A stretch of 24,433 nt of DNA, taken from JBGSYN01 sp041750975. Its GTDB lineage: Bacteria > Pseudomonadota > Alphaproteobacteria > Geminicoccales > Geminicoccaceae. Numbering within the stretch: the stretch's first letter is position 1; the number at the start of each line of letters is the position of its first letter. The translations under genes were made by a program, and so were the position numbers. Shown here in pieces: positions 7,441 through 15,687 of this stretch. The stretch is taken from assembly GCA_041750975.1 (NCBI GenBank), contig JBGSYN010000257.1, positions 1 through 24,433 on the forward strand. The letters run 5' to 3'. Under the pieces are notes generated by a model. The model saw nothing but the letters and a program-made list of their open reading frames with translations, made no database searches and had not been told where the DNA came from.

Positions 7441-7770
7441 GATCAAATAGGTCTCGACGATCTTGGTAATGCCCGTCCGCCGCTATGCACCCATCGCCTT
7501 TCCTGACCGTGGGGAGGGTCCCGTAGCTACGGGCGACACCGAATTCAAATCCGAAAGGATAGCCTCAACACAGCCAACGCTCGCTCAACTCCTGATAACG
7601 CCGAGTACTGGCAAGAAGACCCCCTTTGTCTCGTCAACGAACGCGCCCTCCATGTCGTGCGAAAACTGTCCCGAAATGTAGGTCGCGCCGTTGACGCTAT
7701 AAGCTTGGCTGACTCCATTTCCCTCTTCCCACGGTACGCCATGATTGTAGGTCGTAACCTTGGATGTCAT
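7441..7770 (-). pseudogene. Decayed RidA/YjgF family gene
   Basis: The first ~42 residues from ATG 7770 are a clean RidA start: TTYNHGVPWEE, then GVSQAYSVNG and TYISGQFSHDMEGAFV. AAGGA lies about 9 bases upstream. The frame then loses similarity and stops at 7585, giving 62 residues where RidA needs about 130. RidA-like pieces seem to continue in other frames: VERALAVLRLSF around 7550-7590 and TKIVETYL around 7444-7467, which resemble the family's 'VERVLA' and 'VKVETYLTD' segments. Continuing to about 7385 would give the normal family length. I read this as a gene broken by more than one frameshift rather than a short protein. RidA hydrolyses reactive enamine/imine intermediates. It lies downstream of the gst-NAD(P)-binding pair, probably in the same transcript. 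Confidence 0.6.
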
Positions 7771-7896
7771 GTTCGTCTTCCTTGTTAGTTGTCGCAGCAC
7801 GCTGCGGTAGGGAATTTTCCGTCGCGAATAATCAACGCAGCGCTTGACGGGGTCGCATGGCTTTTCCTGGCAGCCGATGACCGGTCGCCAAGTGTC

Positions 7897-8520
7897 TCAG
7901 TAAGCTACGGAAAAGCGTGTGCGATGGTGCTGAGGGCGTTCGGCTTCATCGAGCATGGCGGCGGCGTAGTCTTCGAGCGAGATGCGGCTTTCGCCATCAT
8001 CGTCCGTCAGGAGCCGGTCGCCGCCGACACGATAGTGACCGGTGCGCTCTCCGGGAACCAGCATCGCGGCAGGGCTTAGGAATGCCCAATCGAACTCGGT
8101 TTCACCGCACAGCTGATCCAGGAATGCCGCGGTGCGGAGCGCACCATCCTTCCACTCTGCTGGAAAATCGGGTTGGTCTATCAAAAGCTCGCCGGACCCG
8201 ATTTGGAGACTGCCTGCTCCCCCTACGACCAACAGGCGTTCGATCCCGGAACGCTTGACCGCGTCGATGATCGATCGCGTGCCGCCCCCGGTCTGATCCG
8301 TACCCGGATTGAACGCGCTGATCACCACGTCATGTCCCGCAATCAGCGACGCAAGTTCCTCGGACTTGGTAGCATCGCCCTTGGCCGGCTTCATGTTTGG
8401 ATGCGCTGGCAACCCGTCCGGGTTGCGGACAATCGCCGTAACCTCATGTCCGCGGTCGAGGCTCTCCACAAGTATCTTGCTTCCGACCAAACCGGTCGCG
8501 CCAATGATTGCGATCTTCAC
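7897..8520 (-). CDS. NAD(P)-binding NmrA/atypical SDR protein
   Basis: A 207-residue single Rossmann domain with the atypical-SDR/NmrA glycine motif GATGLVG at residues 7-13. An Arg-bearing second strand (AIVRNPDGL) follows, typical of NADP preference, then GDATKSEEL, DVVISAFNPG and LLVVGGAGSL. This is the YwnB-like pattern of 'NAD(P)H-binding' reductases and regulators; there is no classical YxxxK triad. The start is GTG 8520, which overlaps the GST stop as GTGA, so translation is coupled to GST. A possible role is reduction of a quinone or aldehyde, or sensing NADPH state. The substrate is not visible. Confidence 0.8.
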   Translation of the reverse strand: MKIAIIGATGLVGSKILVESLDRGHEVTAIVRNPDGLPAHPNMKPAKGDATKSEELASLIAGHDVVISAFNPGTDQTGGGTRSIIDAVKRSGIERLLVVGGAGSLQIGSGELLIDQPDFPAEWKDGALRTAAFLDQLCGETEFDWAFLSPAAMLVPGERTGHYRVGGDRLLTDDDGESRISLEDYAAAMLDEAERPQHHRTRFSVAY

Positions 8521-9218
8521 GCGGCCTTCTCCTTTGTCGATGGTTGGGTGCTCGTCCCGTCGTCCGTCGCGGGCGGCTGGTCTTCGAGCGAATCAATACC
8601 TTCCGCGGCGAGCGCGGCCACCACCGCGTCACGCTGGACAAGCCTTCGCGCAAAGGTCGAATAGCTCGGGTAATTACTCGGCATGTCGATGCCGATGCCG
8701 CTTCCCCAACGATAAAAGACGAGCAGCAAAGGATCGACCGCCGTGAAACCGCCACCTGTCGAGTACATCCCCGAGAGCCTGCTCTCGATGATCTCGAAAC
8801 ACTCTGAGATCGTCTTCCTGGCCTTCGACATGATGACTTCGAATGCCTTCGGATCGTCGGAGAATCGCTGCGGTCGCCACAACGCGCCGAAACCCTGTCC
8901 GTGCGGGGTGCCGGACAGCCAGTTCATCCACTCGCAGACCCGCGCGCGGTCCAGCGCGGTCCGGCCCATCAGGTGCTGCTCCGGAGCCAGATCCGCGATG
9001 GTGGCGGCGATCGCTGGAACCTCCGTGATCATCTCGCCGTCCAGGGAGAGCACGGGCACGCGCTTCTTCGAATTGATCCGGGCGAATTCGTCAGTAAGAT
9101 GCGCGCCCTTCGCGATTGATGTTTCGACAGCGTCGAAGGGGACTTGAATTTCATAGAGCAGGATATGCGGAGCAAGCGAGCAGGCTCCCGGGGAATACCA
9201 AAGCTTTAGATCGGGCAC
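8517..9218 (-). CDS. Glutathione S-transferase family protein
   Basis: A 233-residue protein with an N-terminal thioredoxin-like half (LKLWYSPGACSLAPHILLYE) typical of beta-class bacterial GSTs. Cys13 and Ser14 sit in the active-site loop. KKRVPVLSLDGEMITEVPAIAATIADL supplies the cis-Pro and the glutathione-binding 'E(S/V)' turn. The helical C-terminal half runs from about residue 85. The last ~25 residues are Ser/Thr/Pro-rich and probably disordered. Start is GTG 9218 with AAGGA about 9 bases upstream. It is the first gene of gst - NmrA-like - ridA' and is divergent from a TetR regulator over a palindromic operator. This suggests an inducible response to electrophiles or xenobiotics. Confidence 0.85.
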   Translation of the reverse strand: MPDLKLWYSPGACSLAPHILLYEIQVPFDAVETSIAKGAHLTDEFARINSKKRVPVLSLDGEMITEVPAIAATIADLAPEQHLMGRTALDRARVCEWMNWLSGTPHGQGFGALWRPQRFSDDPKAFEVIMSKARKTISECFEIIESRLSGMYSTGGGFTAVDPLLLVFYRWGSGIGIDMPSNYPSYSTFARRLVQRDAVVAALAAEGIDSLEDQPPATDDGTSTQPSTKEKAA

Positions 9219-9245
9219 TAAGAGATTTCCTTCTCGGCGTTTTAG

Positions 9246-9263
9246 GTAGACCGGTATATCTAC
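9246..9263. promoter_or_regulatory. Probable TetR operator between gst and tetR
   Basis: GTAGA-N8-TCTAC is a perfect 5-bp-arm inverted repeat (arms at 9246-9250 and 9259-9263) in the 76-base divergent gap. It overlaps the AT-rich stretch TATATCTA that could act as a -10 element. Position and symmetry fit autorepression by the adjacent TetR protein and control of the gst operon. Confidence 0.5.
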
Positions 9264-9294
9264 TTTAGTGCCGATGTGTCAAGCAGGAGACAAA

Positions 9295-9870
9295 ATGCAG
9301 CAACGCAATGATGGAGTTCGTCGGTCTGTCGGTCGCGACCGTCTGTTGGCGACCGCACGGCGATTGTTCACGCGTCACGGCGCGTCCAACGTCGGCATTA
9401 ACGACGTGACCGCCGCGGCCGGCGTCGCCCGGATGACGCTCTACAACAACTTCCCTTCCAAGGAGGCGTTGACTGCGGCGGTGTACGAAGAGATGGCGTG
9501 CGCGACGCTGCAAGGGCTCCGCGAGATGGATGCATCGAATCTCTCGGAGGAAGAGCGCATCCTGGCGATCTTCGATCACTTCGACAGGAGCGAGCACGAA
9601 GCCGACTACCGCGGATGCCCGTTCATCCACGCGAGCCTTCAGGCGGCGGACGCTTCAGGTCCCGTGTATGCGATCGTGCATTCCTACAAGCACGACTTAC
9701 GTGAGCACATTTTCCAGGTGCTTGACGAAACCCGCCGCAACCGCGCTGAAGTCGCCGACCAAATCCTCCTGTTGCTCGACGGCGCGGTTACCGAAGCTTA
9801 CCTGAAAGGCGTGGCGGACCCGACAACCGCGGCGAAACACGCGGCGGCGACGCTGCTTCGCTCGACCTGA
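9295..9870 (+). CDS. TetR/AcrR family transcriptional regulator
   Basis: A 191-residue regulator of normal TetR length. The helix-turn-helix lies in about the first 60 residues: LLATARRLFTRHG, then INDVTAAAGVARMTLYNNFPSKEAL, the recognition helix and 'LYxxFxSKE' signature. The C-terminal ligand domain is helical, with a YRGCPFIHAS segment seen in many regulators of this subgroup. I use ATG 9295, preceded by AGGAGA, rather than ATG 9268, which lacks a good RBS. It is divergent from the gst operon and probably represses it and itself through the palindrome at 9246-9263. The inducer is unknown, perhaps an electrophile handled by the GST. Confidence 0.85.
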   Translation: MQQRNDGVRRSVGRDRLLATARRLFTRHGASNVGINDVTAAAGVARMTLYNNFPSKEALTAAVYEEMACATLQGLREMDASNLSEEERILAIFDHFDRSEHEADYRGCPFIHASLQAADASGPVYAIVHSYKHDLREHIFQVLDETRRNRAEVADQILLLLDGAVTEAYLKGVADPTTAAKHAAATLLRST

Positions 9871-10228
9871 CGATCGCGCAAAACCGTGCTTGCTTTCGCG
9901 GGCTTCGAAAGAGCAGGGCGTAGTTGCTCGCAACTATCAGCGTTCACGGTCATCTATTGCGCGCCAGGCGGCCAACGATTGCAGGCCGCGCTGAATGTTT
10001 CCGATAGAGGCCCGCAATCCTGCGTTCAAGCTGAGGATCGATTTCAGACCGGCAATCGGCACCAGGCAGTCATTCCGGTGTCGGTGTCGAACAGGAGCGC
10101 CGCTCAGGTGTCGACGACGACCGAGAGATGAGCCGCTTCGGGCGCCTTGGGATCGACGATGCGCAGGTGGCGCGAAAGATCATCGTCGTCCGATACCTTG
10201 GGCCCACAATTTCCTACAAGAGAAGCAA
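9871..10228. other. Intergenic stretch with possible gene debris
   Basis: This stretch lies between the tetR and phoX 3' ends, so no promoter is expected. On the minus strand, a start-less open frame of about 60 codons ends with TGA at 10104-10106 and has protein-like composition at its end (RIVDPKAPEAAHLSVVVDT). It may be the tail of a deleted gene, but I recognise no family. No other structure was found. Confidence 0.3.
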
Positions 10229-10254
10229 CAGGCGCGCCGTCGCCGACGCGCCTG
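10229..10254 (-). terminator. Hairpin after phoX
   Basis: CAGGCGCG (10229-10236) pairs with CGCGCCTG (10247-10254) with a 10-base GC-rich loop, 21 bases past the phoX stop. The following minus-strand bases are TTGCTTCTCTTG, only weakly T-rich. Confidence 0.5.
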
Positions 10255-10275
10255 TGACTGAAAATCGCGTTCGCG

Positions 10276-12171
10276 TCAGCCGATCACGACATTGTCGTCG
10301 CGCCAAATTGCGACCACGGTCGAGCGCGGCGGCCCATCGCCATCCGGAAAGCTGCCACCGGGGTGCTGGATGCCGACGAAGACGGTCCGTAGGTCCGACG
10401 ACCAGGTAATACCGGTCACCTCGCCGCCCTTCGGCCCGGTCATGAAGCGGCGGATCTCGCCGGTGGCGGGATCACCGGCCAGCATCTGGTTGTTGCCCTG
10501 GCCGGCGAAATCGCCTTCGTTACTGTCCTCGCCATCGGTCTGGATCCAAAGGATCCCCTTGGTGTCGAACATCAAGCCGTCGGGCGAGTTGAACATGTTG
10601 CTGGCATTGACGTTCGACGATCCTGCAAATTCTCCCGAATGCACCTCGGGATTGCCGGCGATGACATAGAGGTCCCAGCGGAAATCGGTCGAGGTATGGT
10701 CGTCCTCGGAAGGATACCAGCGCACGATCTGACCGTACTGGTTCTCGGGTCGCGGATTGGGGCCGCCGACAGGCGTCGGATCGCCGCCCGCGTTCGGCTT
10801 GACGCCGCGATTGACGTTGTTGGTCAGGCAGCAATAGCCCTGAATCGCGACCGGATTGACCGCGACCCATTCGGGACGATCCATGGTGGTCGCTCCTGCC
10901 TTGGAACCTGCCAAGCGGCTGAAGATCAGGATTTCCTCGGGCGTCATGCCGCCCGTCGTCTCGGGCGTGAGGGCGATCCACTCGCCGGTCTGGTCGTCGT
11001 TGAACTTGGCGACGTAGAGTTGGCCGTTATCGAGCAGGGTGTCGGTGTTGCCGCCGACGACATAGGGCTCGGCCGAGACGTATTTGTAGAGGAACTCGCC
11101 ACGCTCGTCGTCGCCGAGATAGACGACGATACGGCCGTCGGGTGCGATCGCCGCGGCCGCATTCTCATGCTTGAAACGTCCGAGTGCGGTCCGTTTGACC
11201 GGCGTCGAGTTCGGGTCGGTCGGATCGATCTCGACGATCCAGCCGAACTTGTTGACCTCGTTGGGGTTCTTCGAGATGTCGAAGCGGGGGTCGAACTTTT
11301 CATAGGCATAGTTGCCTTCGAGGCCGACGCCATAGCGCTGCATTTCAGGTGTGCGCTCGAATGCTTCATCGGTCGAGCCGAAATAGCCGTTGAAATTCTC
11401 CTCGCAGGTCAGATAGGTGCCCCAAGGGGTCTTGCCGGCACCGCAATTGTTCAGCGTGCCGAGGACGACTGTGCCCGTCGTATCCAGTTCGGTTTGCAGG
11501 AGCGCATGGCCGGCAGCTGGACCGGCAAGCCGCATCTCGGTATTATTGGTGATTCGTCGGTTGAAGGGCGAGTCGAGCACAATGCCCCAGCCATCGTCGT
11601 CTTCCGCGACTTCCATCACGGTGATGCCCTGGGCGTTCTGCAGCTTGAGCACGTCCTCAGCGCTGGTCGGCATGCCTTCGGTCTCGGTGTTCTGGGGCAG
11701 ATTGATCTCTTCATTGGCGTATTCGTGATTGACCGCGATGACCTGGTGGCCGTCGATGTTGAAGAGTTCCATGCCGTCGTTGTTCTCGCCGAACGAGCGC
11801 GCCTGCGACTCCGCGGTGCCGCCCGTCGTGGGGTCGAATTCCGGCACGTCCGAGAACAGGGGCTGACCCCACTTGGCCAGCACCTGCCAGCTATAGCCTT
11901 CGGGTACGTGAACGGTGAAGTCGGTCGCGATCGGGATCGCCTCGAAGCCGAAACGCGACCCTGCGGCCTGCGCCATCGCGGAGGTTGACGACATCAGCGA
12001 ACCGACGCCCATGGTGGCGGCCGCCGAGCCGAACGCCAGCACACCGCCGAGAAAGCCACGGCGGGCTATGGCCGCGTCCACGACACGATCGAACTCCATG
12101 ATCTCGGGCCGCGGGCTGCGCAGCTCGTCGAGCGCATCGAAAGACAGTTTCTTCTTTTCCAAATTTCTCAC
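10276..12171 (-). CDS. phoX: PhoX family alkaline phosphatase, Tat-exported
   Basis: A 631-residue PhoX/DUF839 protein. Arg37-Arg38 in ARRGFLGG, followed by an Ala/Gly-rich core and AMA-QA near residue 67, make a twin-arginine signal with the N-terminal extension common in PhoX. Family motifs include NHEY (148-151), the block NNCGAGKTPWGTYLTCEENF (241-260), whose Cys is an iron ligand in PhoX of known structure, and the C-terminal GGEVTGITWSSDLRTVFVGIQHPG. PhoX is a periplasmic Ca/Fe enzyme that frees phosphate from organic esters when phosphate is scarce. Start is GTG 12171 with AAGGAG upstream. A Pho-box-like site lies at 12226-12243. It sits head-to-head with a broken arsenite oxidase gene and near an ars operon that contains pstS. 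Confidence 0.88.
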   Translation of the reverse strand: MRNLEKKKLSFDALDELRSPRPEIMEFDRVVDAAIARRGFLGGVLAFGSAAATMGVGSLMSSTSAMAQAAGSRFGFEAIPIATDFTVHVPEGYSWQVLAKWGQPLFSDVPEFDPTTGGTAESQARSFGENNDGMELFNIDGHQVIAVNHEYANEEINLPQNTETEGMPTSAEDVLKLQNAQGITVMEVAEDDDGWGIVLDSPFNRRITNNTEMRLAGPAAGHALLQTELDTTGTVVLGTLNNCGAGKTPWGTYLTCEENFNGYFGSTDEAFERTPEMQRYGVGLEGNYAYEKFDPRFDISKNPNEVNKFGWIVEIDPTDPNSTPVKRTALGRFKHENAAAAIAPDGRIVVYLGDDERGEFLYKYVSAEPYVVGGNTDTLLDNGQLYVAKFNDDQTGEWIALTPETTGGMTPEEILIFSRLAGSKAGATTMDRPEWVAVNPVAIQGYCCLTNNVNRGVKPNAGGDPTPVGGPNPRPENQYGQIVRWYPSEDDHTSTDFRWDLYVIAGNPEVHSGEFAGSSNVNASNMFNSPDGLMFDTKGILWIQTDGEDSNEGDFAGQGNNQMLAGDPATGEIRRFMTGPKGGEVTGITWSSDLRTVFVGIQHPGGSFPDGDGPPRSTVVAIWRDDNVVIG

Positions 12172-12225
12172 CCTAGCATCTCCTTCTCTGGCTACGGTCC
12201 CCGGCCTTGGAATTAGAGGAGTTTT

Positions 12226-12243
12226 AAGTCAATTGTGTGACAA
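12226..12243 (-). promoter_or_regulatory. Pho-box-like direct repeat upstream of phoX
   Basis: Minus strand TTGTCAC (12243-12237), 4 bases, TTGACTT (12232-12226): two imperfect copies of the PhoB half-site CTGTCAT with the normal 11-base period. It lies 54 bases before the phoX start, where PhoB activation would be expected. The second half-site is a poor match. Confidence 0.4.
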
Positions 12244-12300
12244 CGACCATCATTCAGACGCCTGACCAGGGCACAAAATATCAGTCGCTTTCGTCGGGCG

Positions 12301-14136
12301 CGCGACATGGGCGTGGGCGAGCTCAATAATTCATACGAGGACGCCAAGCTTGCCGACACCATCGTCGCCGTCGGCACCAACGCGCTCGAGACCCAGACCA
12401 ACTACTTCCTCAATCATTGGGTGCCGAACCTGCGTGGCGCCAGTACCGCAAGGAAGCAGGAGCTGATGCCCGGCGAACCGCATCCGGCGGCCCGGATCGT
12501 CATCGTCGATCCGAGACGGACGGTGACCGTCACTGCCTGCGAGGTCGAAGCCGGCGCCGACAATGTGCTCCATCTGCAGATCAATAGCGGCACCGATCTC
12601 GTTCTCTTCAACGCGATTTTGACCCATATCGCGGATCAGGGTTGGGTCGATCGGGACTTCATCTCCGCGCACGCCTCGGGGTTCGACGAGGCTCTCACGG
12701 CCAACCGGACCAGCATCGACGAAGCCGCCGCCATCACCGGCCTCAATCCTGACGACATCGTCAAGGCCGCGAGCTGGATCGCCGAGCCCAAGGAAGGCGG
12801 CGCCCGCCGCCGGACGATGTTCGCCTATGAGAAGGGCCTCATATGGGGCAACGACAATTACCGCACCAATGGCGCCCTCGTGAACATCGCCCTCGCCACT
12901 GGCAATATCGGCCGCGAAGGCGGCGGCTGCGTCCGCATGGGCGGCCATCAGGAGGGCTATGTCCGTCCCTCGGACGGCTTCATCGGCCGCCCGGCCCCCC
13001 ATGTCGACAAACTCCTGATCGAGGGCCAGGGCGGTGTGCATCACGTCTGGGCCTGCGATCATTGCAAGACCACGCTCAATGCGATGGAATTCAAGCGCGT
13101 CTACAAGAAGCGCACCGACATCGTGAAAGATGCGATGAATGGTGTCGCCTACGGTGACCGTGCAGCCATGGTCGACGCGATCGTCGCGGCGATCGGCGAG
13201 GGCGGTCTTTTTGCGGTCGATGTCGACATCGTGCCGACCCTCATCGGCGAGGCCTGCCACGTCGTGCTGCCGGCGGCGACCTCGGGTGAGATGAACCTCA
13301 CCTCGATGAATGGCGAGCGCCGCATGCGCCTGACCGAGCGCTATATGGACCCGCCCGGCGAGGCCATGCCGGACTGCCTGATAGCAGCCCGCCTCGCCAA
13401 TCACATGCAGCGGGTCTTCAGCGACATGGGCCAGCCGGAGCTTGCCGGCAAATTCGGCGGCTTCGACTGGCAGACCGAGGAAGACGCCTTCATGGACGGC
13501 TATCACAACCATGCAGGTGGAGGTGAGTTCGTCACCTATGAGCGACTGCGTGAGGCCGGCACCAACGGCTTTCAGGAGCCGGCCGTGGGCTATGACGAAA
13601 CCTCCGGCATCGAGGGCACGGCAAGGCTCTATACCGATGGCAAGTTCGGCACCGAGGACGGCCGCGCAACATTCATGGCAACGCCGTGGCGCGGGCTCGA
13701 GGCGCCGGGCAAGCAGCAGCAGAAGGACAGCTTCGCCTATCTGATCAATAACGGCAGGGCGAACGTCGTCTGGCAGTCGGCCTATCTCGACGTCGAGGAC
13801 GAGTTCGTCATGGATCGTTGGCCGTTTCCGTTCCTCGAAATGCACCCCGGCGACATGACCGAGCTTGGCGTCAAGGAGGGCGATCTCGTCGAGGTCTACA
13901 ACGATTCGGGTTCGACCCAGGCAATGGTCTATCCGACCCCGACGGCACGGCCCAAAGAGACCTTCATGCTTTTCGGCTATCCGAAAGGCGTGCAGGGCAA
14001 TGTCGTCAATGCCGGGGTCAACGAGTTCGTCATTCCCAACTACAAACAGACCTGAGGCAATATTCGGAAAATCTCGAACGCCCCGAGATCGGTCGGGCAC
14101 CTTACCTTCAAATCGAAGGAATATGTCGCCTTCTAG
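12301..14136 (+). pseudogene. aioA: Arsenite oxidase large subunit remnant, 5'-deleted and with an internal TGA
   Basis: The open part 12307-14055 (582 codons) is recognisably AioA: RDMGVGELNNSYEDA, ETQTNYFLNHWVPNLRG, CVRMGGHQEGY, GEMNLTSMNGERRMRL, MDPPGEAMPDCLIAARLAN and the C-terminal MLFGYPKGVQGNV...IPNYKQT. Retained are equivalents of substrate residues Glu203, Arg419 and His423 of the Alcaligenes enzyme (here Glu5, Arg210, His214). Similarity begins abruptly at 'RDMGVG', so about 200 N-terminal residues are missing. Those would carry the CxxCxxxC cluster ligands and His195. At 14053 a TGA stands where homologues have Trp (KQT-W-GNIRK), and the rest of the tail continues in frame to TAG 14134-14136. 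No aioB is present upstream. The product cannot be a working molybdenum enzyme. Confidence 0.85.
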
Positions 14137-14151
14137 GAGATCGTGCCTAAA

Positions 14152-14574
14152 TCAGCCGACGCGTTCGCCCGTGTCAGTGAGGATCAGCGTGCCGTCTTCC
14201 TTGCTAGGCGGGCCCGGCGGCATCCGCTGCAGAAGATCGAGCACGATCTCGCTCGGGCGGCAGAGACGCACGCCTTTGGGCGAGCAGACGATCGGGCGGT
14301 TCACCAGGATCGGGTGCTCAAGCATCGCCTGCAGGAGTTGCTCGTCGGTCACGGACGGATCGATCAGGCCCAGCTCCTCCGCGGGTGATTTGCTCGTGCG
14401 CAAAGCCTGCCGTGGCGTGAGATCCGCAGCGGCAAAAAGCGCCAGAAGCTGCGGCCTGGTCCAGCCGGTTTCGAGATAATCGATGATGATCGGCGTGTAC
14501 CCCGCGGCCTCGATGATCGACAAGACGTTGCGAGAGGTGCCGCAGGCGGGATTGTGGTGGATGACGATGGCCAT
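14152..14574 (-). CDS. arsC: Arsenate reductase, glutaredoxin-dependent ArsC type
   Basis: A 140-residue ArsC of the E. coli plasmid R773 type, full length. The catalytic Cys11 is in HNPACGTSRN. The three oxyanion-binding arginines fall in the expected places: Arg59 (ALRTSKSPAEELGL), Arg93 (HPILVNRPIV) and Arg106 (VRLCRPSE). It reduces arsenate to arsenite in the cytoplasm with glutathione/glutaredoxin. It is the last gene of the ars operon, 42 bases after pstS. A second, unrelated arsenate reductase opens the same operon, giving the cell both thiol systems. Its end faces the aioA remnant with about 15 bases between. Confidence 0.92.
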   Translation of the reverse strand: MAIVIHHNPACGTSRNVLSIIEAAGYTPIIIDYLETGWTRPQLLALFAAADLTPRQALRTSKSPAEELGLIDPSVTDEQLLQAMLEHPILVNRPIVCSPKGVRLCRPSEIVLDLLQRMPPGPPSKEDGTLILTDTGERVG

Positions 14575-14616
14575 TGCTGCCTCGGAAATTGCCGGGTGTG
14601 GTTCGGGGGATGGTGC

Positions 14617-15687
14617 CTATTTCACATTCTTCAGACCGGCGAGGGCAAGTTCGGCGACCTCGCCCGGAAGAGGAATGTAGCCGAGTTCCTCGGCGAATTG
14701 CTGACCGTCGGTGAGGCCGTAGGTGACGAATTTTTCGAGTGCGGCTTTCTTCTCGGCGCTGTCATAGGCACCGTAGAGCATGAGCCATGAATAGGTTGTG
14801 ATGGGATAGGCATCCTCGCCGTCGGGGTCCGGGATGAAGAGCTTGAGGTTTTCCGGCATTTGATCGGCCGTTCCCGACAAAGCTGCCTGGCCGCTTTGGA
14901 GATCCGGCACAACAAATTGCCCAGCCTTGTTTTGCAGCATCGCCATGGGCAAGCCAAGGCGTTCGGCAAAGCCATATTCGACATAGCCGAGCGTGCCATG
15001 CCCCCGGAGGATTTGCGCGGCAACACCTTCATTGCCGCGAGCCCGCATCATGTTGCCAGGCCAGCCGACCAATGTGCCGGCACCGGGCCCCTCGGCCCAT
15101 GCAGGGCTGATCGCGCTCAGATGGTTCGTGAAAGCAAAGGTCGTGCCGCTGCCGTCGCTACGGGCGACCAGTGCAATCGTCAGCCCTGGCAGCTCGATAT
15201 CGGGATTGGCCTCCTGAATGCGCGGGTCGTCCCATTCGGTGATGAGGCCGTCGAAGATATCAACCTCGACATCGCGCGGCAGGCGGATGGTCTGGTCGAT
15301 CTCGGGGAGGTTGTAGGCGAGAACGACCAGGCCGGCGGTCGCCGGGATCAGCTGCACACCACGCTCGACGCCCGCGATATCGTCATCCGAGAGCGCGCGG
15401 TCGCTGGCGCCGAAATCGACCGAGCCGGTCAGGAACTTGCTGATACCCTCGCCGCTGCCGACGACGTCGTACTCGACATCGATATCGCCGTTGGCGGCCT
15501 CGAATTCCTCGATCCATTTCAAATAAAGTGGCGCAGGGAATGTGGCGCCGGCGCCAAAGAGATAGGTTTTATCAGTCTGCGCAGTGGCCGCGGAATGATG
15601 GACCACGACTGCGAGAAGGCCGGCTAGCGCGGCAAGGCTGATGCTTTGGCGCTTGGCTTTCTTAAGATCTTCCAGAATCCTGATCAT
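14617..15687 (-). CDS. pstS: Phosphate ABC transporter substrate-binding protein PstS, in ars operon
   Basis: A 356-residue PstS with a signal peptide (basic start, core at residues 17-29, probable cut after ATA near 36). All phosphate ligands of the classical protein have equivalents: Thr49-Phe50 (GAGATFPAPLY), Ser78 (VGSGEG), Asp96 (FGASD), and Arg176 with Ser180-Gly181-Thr182 (RSDGSGTT). PstS captures phosphate in the periplasm for PstCAB, but no pstC, pstA, pstB or phoU is in the window. Its ATG overlaps the aqpS stop as ATGA, so the two are translationally coupled. In this setting it is likely produced under arsenic control. It may favour phosphate over arsenate, or bind arsenate itself; sequence cannot decide. 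Confidence 0.9.
   Translation of the reverse strand: MIRILEDLKKAKRQSISLAALAGLLAVVVHHSAATAQTDKTYLFGAGATFPAPLYLKWIEEFEAANGDIDVEYDVVGSGEGISKFLTGSVDFGASDRALSDDDIAGVERGVQLIPATAGLVVLAYNLPEIDQTIRLPRDVEVDIFDGLITEWDDPRIQEANPDIELPGLTIALVARSDGSGTTFAFTNHLSAISPAWAEGPGAGTLVGWPGNMMRARGNEGVAAQILRGHGTLGYVEYGFAERLGLPMAMLQNKAGQFVVPDLQSGQAALSGTADQMPENLKLFIPDPDGEDAYPITTYSWLMLYGAYDSAEKKAALEKFVTYGLTDGQQFAEELGYIPLPGEVAELALAGLKNVK

Noticed and set aside
10104..10286. Start-less minus-strand open frame ending RIVDPKAPEAAHLSVVVDT
   Set aside because: Protein-like ending but no ATG, GTG or TTG; it overlaps the end of phoX in another frame and I know no matching family. Kept only as possible debris.
10639..11988. 449-codon plus-strand frame opposite phoX
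   Set aside because: The phoX frame on the minus strand has all family motifs; this frame is a mirror artefact.
14053..14055. TGA read as selenocysteine or Trp in aioA
   Set aside because: Homologues have Trp here and not Cys. TGA ends other genes in the window (for example 4546-4548 and 9868-9870), so recoding is unlikely; nonsense mutation is simpler.
12331..14100. 589-codon minus-strand frame opposite the aioA remnant
   Set aside because: The plus-strand frame matches AioA throughout; the antisense product is His/Asp-rich without any domain.
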